Assembly: GCA_024803745.1 (NCBI GenBank)
Contig: JANJXV010000161.1
Location: 1,624,001-1,688,000, forward strand
Length of the DNA stretch: 64,000 nucleotides
From: Megascapheus bottae
Taxonomy: Eukaryota; Chordata; Mammalia; Rodentia; Geomyidae
Direction: 5' to 3'
Shown here: positions 1 through 9,861 of the stretch, piece by piece
Position numbering within the stretch: position 1 is the first letter of the stretch
Layout: every line of letters begins with the position of its first letter
Notes under the pieces: generated by a model
The model's database searches: none
The model's input: only the letters and a program-made list of their open reading frames with translations
What the model was told of the DNA's origin: nothing
Translations under genes and position numbers: made by a program

Positions 1-97
1 CTAGGTTTGCCAGTGAATGTTCCATTGTCTGTTTATATTGGTTGGGGGATGTTGCTTCTTGATTTGACATTTTTCTTGAGTTTCTTGTTCTGCCCAT
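1..97 (-). pseudogene. Unit 0 L1 ORF1, N-terminal fragment cut by window edge
   Basis: The first ~32 codons of L1 ORF1 on the minus strand, starting at the ATG complementary to 95-97 (MGRTRNSRKMSN...). The rest lies left of the window. In later units this part precedes the coiled coil of the RNA-binding ORF1 protein. Its presence shows that at least one more unit lies upstream. Confidence 0.85.
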
Positions 98-759
98 TTG
101 AAAATGGGAGCAAGATTACTACTAAATACGATTATAGTTTTTCAGATATAACCAACCTAGACCTCTGTAGCTGGCAGACACTAGATGTTCACAAGTTTTG
201 ATTGGTATTATCACTCTTTCTTTTTGTGCACTTACAGACCAGCCTAATACAACCACTGATAAGCGATTTATACCCAAAACAATAAGCCTCTCAATCCAAC
301 CTCTATTGTCTTTAAGTCCCTCTGAGCCTAGAGAATAATTATCCACCTACATATACAATATTGCTCAACAGCCATCAAGTGTAGATCCGTGCAGTATAAG
401 GGTTGAAAGACGAGCAGAGGTCCAGAGATAGAAAAAAAGAATGAGAGAGGTCAGGGGAGGTGCAAGAGGATTAACGTAGGAGTGTAAGAATATTGTAGTA
501 ATGAAGAAAAGTTATAGCATAAGGATAACTGACATAAGTTGGTAAGTAGGTAGCATATATGAGTACAAAGTTTGGAATGTATTAGAATAAAACTTATGTG
601 TTGCTGCACGACTAGCTCTTAGCCCAACGAGTGGCCTCACAGTGGACCATGGGATGGATCTGTTTTTCTTGTCTACGTTGAGGGAAAGGGGTATTTCACA
701 AGATGCAGAAGCGAAGATTTCAGAAGCAAATGCTGTGAGTGATTTAGCTCGTAAAAAGC

Positions 760-963
760 ATTTTTATTTTCTTTTATCTTTCTGCCAGTCTTGGGGCTTG
801 AATTCAGGGCCTGAGCACTGTCCTCGGGTTTTCTCAAGTCTAGCCCTCTGCCACTTGAGCCACAGTGCCACATCTAGATTTTCTATCTATGTGGTACTGA
901 GCAATCAAACCCAGATCTTCATGGATGCTAGGCAAGCACTCTACCACTATGCCAAACTCTCAA
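760..963 (-). mobile_element. ID-type tRNA-derived SINE (spacer 0, SINE-a)
   Basis: Read on the minus strand it starts with a tRNA-like head near 963: A-box-like 'CATAGTGGTAGAGTGC' followed by 'GCTTGCCTAGCATCCATG' and B-box-like 'GGGTTTGATTGC'. The body 'GGCACTGTGGCTCAAGTGG' and 'CAGTGCTCAGGCCCTGAATT' follows, ending in an A-rich tail (T-rich 760-780 on the plus strand). Related copies lie in the right flank (for example 62916-63106). No clear target-site duplication was found. Confidence 0.85.
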
Positions 964-1204
964 ACCTGACATAGTAATTATAAAGTCATCATCATCATCA
1001 TCATATCCAAATATCCTTTCTCCTACAAAGAATGAACACTTAACTGTGTCTAATGCTTTTTTTTTAATTTCACTAATTCTTCTGTGTTTTTCCCTCTTGC
1101 ATTTTTTACACATGACAGCAAAGCTAATCATCAGGAACAAATTGATTAGGATACAGAAACCTAATAATATCCTAGTAGATTGACGTCAAAAATATGTGCA
1201 AGAT

Positions 1205-1402
1205 GCCCTGTGTGTTTGACCTAGTGGTAGAGTACCTGGCTACCAAGCAGTAAGCCTCAGGTTTGATTCCTCATTACCACATACATAGAAAACGCTGCAA
1301 GTGGTGCTGTGGCTCGGTGGGACAGCTAAAGCCTAAAGAAAGCCCAAGAACCATATTCACACTCTGAGGTCAAGTACCAAGAGTAGGAAAAACAAAAAAA
1401 AT
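1205..1402 (+). mobile_element. ID-type tRNA-derived SINE (spacer 0, SINE-b)
   Basis: Plus-strand SINE with A-box-like 'CCTAGTGGTAGAG', B-box-like 'GGTTTGATTCC', body 'AAGTGGTGCTGTGGCTCGG' and a terminal A-rich tail (1387-1402). It is oriented head-to-head with SINE-a, with the two 5' ends about 240 bp apart. It is more diverged from the family than SINE-a. Confidence 0.82.
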
Positions 1403-2446
1403 TCGACAAGGGGCCAAATGCAGGCAGAGAAGGCACTGTGAAGCAAATGTTTTGTAAAGGATGAGGGCAATATTGACCCTTAAGTTTGGATCTTACCTAA
1501 GAAAGGCTCCTTGAGCCTGAGACCAGACTGGTAGTTGGGCGTAGTAGAAGATATTGGGATTGGACAAATAAGGTGTGCTGTTTACTACATCCACATGTAT
1601 ATTGTGAGATTGGAGGAGAGATTCAGCCTCCGGTATGTCTTTGGTGAGGTCTTTTGTGAGCAAGGATCTTTGGTCATTGGGCCCTGAAAGGTGACCCTGC
1701 CTCCCTCACAATGGAACAGAATATGGAACCCTGGTAACCTAGCCACTGTAACTAACAACCAGCTCAAGCCAGCTCACTTGGCCTGTGGCTTAGGAGGAAG
1801 AGAGATGTTGCTGTGCTGTTGCCAAAGGTCAGGAAACTCGAGTCTCAGGCATGGAAGTTGTGGATGTCTTACTCGAAGATGTACATGCTAGATCATTGCC
1901 AAGCCACAAATCCAGTATAACAGAATTTTCTCTAAGAAGAAGGCCAGGAAAATCCAGGGCAACCAGATGAGGTAAATTTCTAAGAAGAAATGTATTTGAC
2001 CCCATCATCCTCCCCACACACTACAACTTTCTTTTTTTTTTCATTTTTTATTGTAATGAGTAAAAGGGTTAGATGATATTTGCCAGATAGAAGGTGCATT
2101 AATTCACATACATTGATACCCTTTCACATGTCTTGGTACCCATTTCCCTCCAACTCCACACCCCCCACCCGTCTTGGTTTTCCCCCCTTCTCTGTCAAAT
2201 TTCAAATATCCAAATACAAATAAATTCAATATATCAGATAACAAAGTGAGATACTATACCAATATGGGATAACCAAGGGACAGCAAGCGAGATGAGAGAC
2301 AACATAGTACATTAAGGACAACAATCATTCATTATATGGCTTTTGTGTCAATATCCTGGAGGTCCTTTCAATTAGCTTCACATTATATGGCCTTATATAT
2401 GGCCTTTTGCTCTATTGACAATCTCTGCTAGTAGAGCCCAAGGTTT

Positions 2447-5400
2447 CTACTGATTATGACGAATGAGGGAAACCACTGAGCCTAAGTTCCTTTGAGTCTG
2501 GCTTACTTCACTTAATATGATTTGTTCTAAGTCTTTCCATTTCCTAACAAATGGGGCGATGTCATTCTTTCTGACAGCAGCATAGAATTCCATTCTGTAC
2601 AAATACCACAACTTGTTGATCCACTCATCACCTGAGGGACATCTGGGTTGGTTCCATATCTTTGCTATGGTGAATAGTGCTGCAATGAACATTGTTGTGC
2701 TAGTGGGTTTAGTATGCCCTTGTTTCTGGATTGTTGGGTAAATGCCAAGTACTGGAATTGCTGGGTCATAGGGGAGTTGTATGTTTAGCGTTTTGAGGCA
2801 CTGCCGCACTGCTTTCCATAGTGGTTGAACGAGTTTGCACTCCCACGAACAGTGTAGTAGTGATCCCTCCTGACCACATCCCCTCCAGCATCTGTTGTCA
2901 TTCGTTTTCCTGATCCTGGCCATTCTAACTGGAGTTAGGTGGAATCTTAGACTTGTTTTGATTTGCATTTCTTTTATGACCAGAGATGTTGAGCATTTCT
3001 TCATGTGTCTATAGGCCATTTTTGTTTCTTCTTCAGAGAAGACTCTCTTTAAGTCTTTGGCCCATTTTTTAATGGTCGGGTGTTACTTTGGAGGTTAGTT
3101 TTGGAGTGATTCAATTTTTTGAGTTGTTGATATATTTTAGATATGAGGCCTGGTTCCGTTGTTTGGGTGGTGAAGATCTTCTCCCACTCTGTAGGCTTCC
3201 TGATTAGTTTACTAGCTATATCCGTTGCCATACAAAAGCTCTGCAGTTTAATGCAGTCCCACTTATCCAGCCTTTCTCTGATTTGTTGTGATTCTTGGTC
3301 CTTATTAAGAAAGTTTCGACCTGTACCAAGGAGGCCTAGTGTATCTCCTATTCCTTCCTGTAAACTTTTCAGTGTGTCAGCTTTTACCTCCACGACTTTC
3401 ATCCATTTGGAGTTAATTCTAGTGCAATGTGACAAAGAAGGATCCAACTTTAGTTTTCTGCAGGTGTTTAACCAGTTCTGCCAGCACAACTTGTTGAAGA
3501 GGCTATCTTTCTTCCATTCTATTTTTTTGGCTCCCTGGTCAAAGATTAGGTGGCCATAGGTCTGTGGTTTAATATCTGGGTCCGCAGTTCTACTCCATTG
3601 GACTTCAGGCCTGTTCTTGTGCCAGTACCAAGCTGTTTTGAGAATTATAGCTCTGTAATAGAGCCTTAAGTTTGGAATTGAAATTACTCCAGCGCTGTTC
3701 TTTCTGCTAAGAAGTGTTTTTGCTATACGGGGTCTTTTATTATTCCATATGAAATTTTGAATTGCCTCTTCTATGTCTTTAAAGAATGACATTGGGATGT
3801 TGATGGGTATTACATTGAATTTGTAGATAGCCCTTGGCAAGATTGTCATTTTCACAATGTTGATTCTTCCAATCCAGGAGCACGGGAGGTTTTTCCATTT
3901 CCTTAGTTCTGCTTTAATTTCCTTTTTTAGGGTTTTAAAGTTTTCATCTAAACGGTCCTTTACATTCTTAGTTAAGCTAATTGCTAGGTACTTTATTTTC
4001 TTTAAGGCTATTGTGAAAGGATTTTCTTTCCTGATTATTGCCTCGTTCCTCTCAGTGTTGGCGTAAAGTAAGGCAGTTGATTTGTGAGGGTTGATTTTAT
4101 GGCCTGCTACACTTCCAAAGCTTTGAATCAGCTCAAGGAGCTTGGGAGTAGAGTCTATAGGATTCTTTAAATACAGAATCATGTCATCTGCAAAGAGGGA
4201 TAGTTTTATTTCCTCTTTCCCTACTTGGATCCCCTTTATGCTTGCTTCTTGCCTTATTGCACTGCCTAGGAATTCTAGTACTATGTTAAAAAGGAGTGGA
4301 GAGAGTGGGCATCTTTGTCTCGTTCCTGATTTTAGAGGGAATGGCTTTAGATTTTCACCATTAAGTATAATACTAGCAGTGGGTTTCTCATACACAGCCT
4401 TTATTACATTGAGAAATGTTCCATGGATTCCTAGTTTCTCCACATCTTTTAACATAAAGGGGTTTTGGATCTTGTCAAATGCCTTTTCCGCATCTATTGA
4501 GACAATCATGTGATTTTATCCCTGCTCCTGTTGATGTGTTGAATTATATTAATTGATTTGTGTATGTTGAACCAGCTTTGCCTCCCTGTGATGAATCCAG
4601 TTTGATCATAGTGTATATTTTTTTGATGAGTTGTTGTAGACGGTTGGCCAGTATTTTGTTGAGAAGTTTTGCATCGAGGTTCATCAAAGAAATGGGTCTA
4701 TAGATCTCTTTCTTTGATGAATCTCTGTCTGGTTTGGGGATGAGGGATATGCTGGCTTCACAGAATCAGTTTGGTAAAGAACCTTCATTTTCAATTTCGT
4801 TGAAGAGCTTGAGGAGTATTGTTGTGAGCTCTGCTTTGAAGACCTTATAGAATTCACCTGTGAATCCATCTGGCCCTGGGCTCTTTTTAAGTGGAAGTTG
4901 TCTAATTTCCATTTCTATTTCAGAGCTTGAAATAGGCCTGTTGAGTTGGGTTAGCTCTTCTTGGTTCAGTGTGTGTATGTTAATATTGTCTAGGAATTCA
5001 TCCATTTCTTCTAGATTCTCAAATTTGTTGGCGTAAAGGTTTGAGAAGTATTCCCTCATGATATTCTGGATCTTGGTAATTTCTGTCGTGATATTACCAT
5101 TTTCATCTGCGATTTTGTTTATTTCGATATGCTCTCTTCTTTTTTCGGTAAGATTTGCTAAGGGCTTGTCAATTTTGTTAATTCTTTCAAGAACCAACTC
5201 CTTGTTTTGTTGATTCTTTCTATAGTTTTTTTATTCCAAATCATTTAATTCTGCTTTGATTTTAATAAACCCTAATGGGTTTAGGGTTGGTTTGTTGCTC
5301 TTTTTCCAGGAGGTTAAGGTGAGACATTAACTAGTTGGTTTGCCATTTTTCCAACTTGCTGTTGTAGGCACTCCGCGCTATAAATTTTCCTCTGAGTACT

Positions 5401-6278
5401 GCCTTTGTTGTGTCCCTAAGGAGTTGATATTTGTGTGCTCCTTATTGTTAAATTTCATAAACAGTTGGATATCTGTTCTGATCTCTTCGATTACCCATTG
5501 TTTTTGATTCAACAATGTGTGGTTCAGTCTCCATGAGTTACAGGGTTTTCTTTGGTGGAGATGTGTGTTCAGCTCCAATTTGATGCCTTTATGGTCTGAG
5601 AGTGTGCATGGAATAATTTCAGTGTTTCTGAATCTGTCCAGGTTTGCTTTATGGCCTAAGATGTGGTCTATTTTGGAAAATGTTCCATGTGCTGCTGAGA
5701 AAAACGTATATTGTGGTGTTACTGGGTGGAATATTCTGCAGATGTCTGTTAGATCTAGTTGGTCTATATAGTTGTTCAGTTCTAAGGTTTCTCTGTTGAG
5801 TTTTTGCCTTGTTGATCTGTCCATAGGTGAGAGTGGTGTGTTAAACTCACCAACAATCACTGTATTTCGATCTATGTATGGTTTCAGAGTAAGTAGAGTT
5901 TGCTTGATGAAGTTTGGAGCTCCGGGATTGGGTGTGTAAATATTTAGGATTGTTATGTCTTCCGGGAGGAAAGATCCCTTTAGTAGTATGTAGTAACCTT
6001 CTTTGTCTTTTCTTACTAATTTTAGTTTGAAGTCTATTGTATCTGATATGAGGATGGCAACTCTAGCCTGTTTATGGGGGCAGTTAGCTTGATAGAGTTT
6101 ATTCCAACCTCTCACTTTCAAAAGATGATTGTTTTTGGGTAAGCTGTGTCTCTCGAAGTCAGCAGAACCATGGCTGTTGCTTTTTGATCCAACTAGACAA
6201 CCTATGCCGTTTAATTGGAGAGTTAAGTCCATTGATATTGAGAGTTAGGATTGAGAGATATTTATTAGTTCCTACCAT
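2447..6278 (-). pseudogene. Unit 1 L1 ORF2 (endonuclease-reverse transcriptase), broken
   Basis: ORF2 of a non-LTR retrotransposon, normally ~1275 codons: an APE-type endonuclease that nicks target DNA, a reverse transcriptase, and a Cys-rich C-terminus. Visible parts: the N-terminal NINGLNS motif; endonuclease 'NIYTPN', 'GEFNTPLS' (Glu where the family has catalytic Asp), 'KIDHILG' and 'LSDHKGIKLEL'; RT '[13 protein letters not shown]' and '[10 protein letters not shown]'; C-terminal '[14 protein letters not shown]'. Lesions: TGA at codon 40 (6159-6161), frame changes near 6125-6138, near 5405-5440, at 5188-5191 and at 4508-4518 just before [11 protein letters not shown], plus a unit-specific break near 3019-3080. 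RT motif 'RQRCPLSP' has Arg for the usual Gly. Confidence 0.93.
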
Positions 6279-6326
6279 TTTTAAAAGCTTTTAGTAGGGC
6301 CTGTGTCTTGACAGTTCTTGTGGTCC

Positions 6327-7510
6327 TTAGATGGTATGCTGTTTAGGTGCCATTTCTTTCCCTATATTGCATTTATTTTGGTTTTCTATGTATAGAGCAT
6401 CTTTGAGAATTCTCTGTAGTGTTGGTTTTGTTTCGACATATTGTTGCAGCTTTTCCCTGGAATGGAATGTTTTTATTTTTCCCTCAGTTATGAATGAGAG
6501 CTTAGCTGGCTACAGTATTCTTGGTTGGTAGTTATTTGATATAAGGGCATGACATATATGCTTCCAGTCACTTCGTGCTTGCATGGTCTCTGCTGAGAAA
6601 TCTGGGGTTATCCTGATTGGTTTGCCTTTGTAGGTTACTGATCCCTTTTCCCTGGCTGCCTTTAGGATCTTTCCTTTCGTTTCTATTGATCCAGTTCGGA
6701 TCACAATGTGGCGGTGGGATGTTCTTTTCTGGTCAGGTCTGTTTGGGGTTCTAAAAGCTTCTCGTATCTGGATGGGCCTGCCCTTCTGGATATTTGGGAA
6801 ATTCTCTGAGATGATTCCCTGAAGTATATTTCCAAATCCATTGACCTCTTTCTCTACGCCCTCCTCAGTACCAAATAGCCTGAAATTAGGCTTCCTAATT
6901 GTATCTTGGACCTCCTGAAGTGCTCTCTCATATTTCCTAGATTTGGATTGACTCATTTTCTGTTCTTTATAATACCTAAATTATCTTCAGCCACGGAAAT
7001 TCTCTCCTCTGCAATGTCTAACCTGCTATCAAAGCTATCTACTTTATTTTTCATCTCCCTTGCTTCTAATTGCTCACTTTTGATGCCTTGCATCTCTTGT
7101 TTTAGATCATGTATGGATTTCTTTATCTCCTTGATTTCCTTTTGAGTGGTTAGCTCAGTAGCTTTATTTTCTTTGGACATTTGCTGGAGTTTGGTCACGT
7201 TTTTATATGTGGATTCTATGAATTCATCCATCTTTCTTTGAAAAACCTTTATTATGGCCTCCTTTATGGCTTCTTCTTTTTCACTTATCACCTTGTTTTT
7301 GCTTTCCTCTTGTTCAGGTATGGCTTCCTCCATTATCTCTTTCTTTATATTTTCACATTTTTCATTAATGATGTTTATCAATTGCATTTGTGTAGCAATT
7401 GGAAGACTCTCCTCTAGGTTTGCCAGTGACTGTTCCATTGTCTGTTTACATTGGGTGGGGGATGTTGTTTCTTGATTTGACATTTTTCTTGAGTTTCTTG
7501 TTCTGCCCAT
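6327..7510 (-). pseudogene. Unit 1 L1 ORF1 (RNA-binding protein), broken
   Basis: L1 ORF1p is a trimeric RNA chaperone that coats L1 RNA. Here 7510-6953 encodes the N-terminus and a long Lys/Glu-rich coiled coil. A ~4-bp deletion near 6960-6972 shifts the frame. Then 6956-6510 encodes the RRM and the first part of the C-terminal domain, ending at a TAG after 'QPRIL'. The original frame continues past that TAG with the family's Pro-Ala-Lys-Leu-Ser stretch to a natural stop at 6327-6329. Both lesions recur in other units, so they predate amplification. Confidence 0.92.
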
Positions 7511-8172
7511 TTGAAAATGGGAGCAAGATTACTACTAAATACGATTATAGTTTTTCAGATATAACCAACCTAGACCTCTGTAGCTGGCAGACACTAGATG
7601 TTCACAGGTTTTGATTGGTATTATCACTCTTTCTTTTTGTGCACTTACAGACCAGCCTAATACAACCACTGATAAGCGATTTATACCCAAAACAATAAGC
7701 CTCTCAATCCAATCTCTATTGTCTTTAAGTCCCTCTGAGCCTAGAGAATAATTAACCACCTACATATACAATATTGCTCAACAGCCATCAAGTGTAGATC
7801 CGTGCAGTATAAGCGTTGAAAGACGAGCAGAGGTCCAGAGATAGAAAAAAAGAATGAGAGAGGTCAGGGGAGGTGCAAGAGGATTAACGTAGGAGTGTAA
7901 GAATATTGTAGTAATGAAGAAAAGTTATAGCATAAGGATAACTGACATAAGTTGGTAAGTAGGTAGCATATTTGAGTACAAAGTTTGAAAAGTATTAGAA
8001 TAAAACTTATGGGTTGCTGCACGACTAGCTCTTAGCCCAACGAGTGGCCTCACATGGGACCATGGGATGGATCTGTTTTTCTTGTCTACGTTGAGGGAAA
8101 GGGGTATTTCACAAGATGCAGAAGCGAAGATTTCAGAAGCAAATGCTGTGAGTGAATTAGCTCGTAAAAAGC

Positions 8173-8376
8173 ATTTTTATTTTCTTTTATCTTTCTGCCA
8201 GTCTTGGGGCTTGAATTCAGGGCCTGAGCACTGTCCTCGGGTTTTCTCAAGTCTAGCCCTCTGCCACTTGAGCCACAGTGCCACATCTAGATTTTCTATC
8301 TATGTGGTACTGAGCAATCAAACCCAGATCTTCATGGATGCTAGGCAAGCACTCTACCACTATGCCAAACTCTCAA
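8173..8376 (-). mobile_element. ID-type SINE-a (spacer 1)
   Basis: Positional copy of SINE-a, duplicated with the unit. It differs from spacer 0 only at scattered bases (for example 'CTCAACCCTGAC' at the head-side flank). Confidence 0.85.
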
Positions 8377-8617
8377 CCCTGACATAGTAATTATAAAGTC
8401 ATCATCATCATCATCATATCCAAATATCCTTTCTCCTACAAAGAATGAACACTTAACTGTGTCTAATGCTTTTTTTTTAATTTCACTAATTCTTCTGTGT
8501 TTTTCCCTCTTGCATTTTTTACACATGACAGCAAAGCTAATCATCAGGAAAAAATTGATTAGGATACAGAAACCTAATAATATCCTAGTAGATTGACGTC
8601 AAAAATATGTGCAAGAT

Positions 8618-8817
8618 GCCCTGTGTGTTTGACCTAGTGGGAGAGTCCTTGGCTACCAAGCAGTAAGCCTCAGGTTTGATTCCTCATTACCACATACATA
8701 GAAAACGCTGCAAGTGGTGCTGTGGCTCGGTGGGACAGCTAAAGCCTAAAGAAAGCCCAAGAACAATGTTCACACTCTGAGGTCAAGTCCCAAGACTAGC
8801 AAAAACAAAAAAAAAAA
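8618..8817 (+). mobile_element. ID-type SINE-b (spacer 1)
   Basis: Positional copy of SINE-b. The A-box region reads 'GTGGGAGAGTCC', a variant shared with spacers 2, 5 and 6. The A-rich tail is longer than in spacer 0. Confidence 0.82.
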
Positions 8818-9861
8818 TTCGACCAGGGGCAAAATGCAGGCAGAGAAGGCACTGTGAAGCAAATGTTTTGTAAAGGATGAGGGCAATATTGACCCTTAAG
8901 TTTGGATCTTACCTAAGAAAGGCTCCTTGAGCCTGAGAACAGACTGGTAGTTGGGCCTAGTGGAAGACATTGGGATTGGACAAATAAGGTGTGCTGTATA
9001 CTACATCCACATGTATATTGTGAGACTGGAGGTGAGATTCAGCCTCCAGTATGTCTTTGGTGAGGTCTTTTGTGAGCAAGGATCTTTGGTCATTGGGCCC
9101 TGAAAGGTGACCCTGCCTCCCTCACAATGGAACAGAATATGGAACCCTGGTAACCAAGCCACTGTAACTAACAACCAGCTCAAGCCAGCTCACTTGGCCT
9201 GTGGCTCAGGAGGAAGAATGATGTTGCTGTGCTGTTGCCAAAGGTCAGGAAACTCGAGTCTCAGGCATGGAAGTTGTGGATATCTTACTCGAAGATGTAC
9301 ATGCTAGATCATTGCCAAGCCACAAATCCAGTATAACAGATCTTTCTCTAAGAAGAAGGCCAGGAAAATCCAGGGCAACCAGATGAGGTAAATTTCTAAG
9401 AAGAAATGTATTTGACCCCATCATCCTCCCCACACACTACAACTTTCTTTTTGTTCGTTTGTTTATTGTAATTAGTAAAAGAGTTAGATGATATTTGCCA
9501 GATAGAAGGTGCATTAATTCACATACATTGATACCCTTTCACATGTCTTGGTACCCATTTCCCTCCAACCCCACACCCCCCACCCGTCTTGGTTTTCCCC
9601 CCTTCCCTATCAAATTTCAAATATCCAAATACAAATAAATTCAATATATCAGATAACAAAGTGAGATACTATACCAATATGGGATAACCAAGGGACAGTA
9701 AGCGAGATGAGAGACAACATAGTACATTAAGGACAACAATCATTCATTATATGGCTTTTGTGTCAATATCCTGGAGGTCCTTTCAATTAGCTTCACATTA
9801 TATGGCCATATATATGGCCTTTTGCTCTATTGACAATCTCTGCTAGTAGAGCCCAAGGTTT

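Larger units (their letters stand above)
98..2030. other. Spacer 0 between L1 copies
   Basis: About 1.93 kb between the ORF1 start of unit 0 and the L1 3' end of unit 1. It holds a minus-strand ID-type SINE (760-963), a (TCA)n run (986-1004) and a plus-strand ID-type SINE (1205-1402). The parts 98-640 and 1410-2030 match nothing I recognise and contain no convincing ORF. The ORF1-proximal part could be the L1 5'UTR/promoter. Private variants 'GTGATTTAGCTCG', 'CTCAAACCTGAC' and 'TTATCCACC' are shared with spacer 4. Confidence 0.8.
2031..7510 (-). mobile_element. Unit 1 L1 (3'UTR, ORF2, ORF1), inactive
   Basis: Minus-strand LINE-1. The 3' end is the poly(A), seen as a T run from 2031. The 3'UTR (2031-2446) carries a C-rich/G-rich tract at 2146-2189 (runs of C on plus, G on minus) typical of L1 3'UTRs. 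ORF2 (6278-2447) and ORF1 (7510-6327) follow. I end the element at the ORF1 start because the 5'UTR boundary within the spacer cannot be placed. Unit 1 shares '...CCAACTCCACACC' and 'CACGACTTTCATCC' only with unit 5. Confidence 0.93.
7511..9446. other. Spacer 1
   Basis: Same layout as spacer 0, with a (TCA)n run near 8399-8417. Variants 'CTTATGGGTTGCTGC' and 'TTTGAAAAGTATTAG' are shared with spacer 5. 'AACAGATCTTTCTC' and 'TTCGACCAGGGG' are shared with spacer 6. No gene is seen apart from the two SINEs. Confidence 0.8.

Noticed and set aside
642..974. Recurring 106-110-codon plus-strand ORF in the spacers (642-974, 22893-23225, 30313-30645 and others)
   Set aside because: Most of it is a translation of the antisense strand of SINE-a; codons follow the SINE, with no protein family recognised.
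1205..1280. tRNA-like sequence with A-box and B-box
   Set aside because: Belongs to an ID-type SINE: longer body, A-rich tail, no complete cloverleaf expected. Not a tRNA gene.
3143..4513. Plus-strand ORFs of 69-138 codons recurring in every unit (for example 3143-3559, 4142-4513 and their copies)
   Set aside because: They lie antisense to the conserved L1 reverse-transcriptase frame and repeat only because the unit repeats; no start context or independent homology.
2447..6278. Endogenous retrovirus or viral polymerase
   Set aside because: APE-type endonuclease, FADD-type RT and Cys-rich C-terminus, no LTRs, gag or protease: this is a LINE-1.
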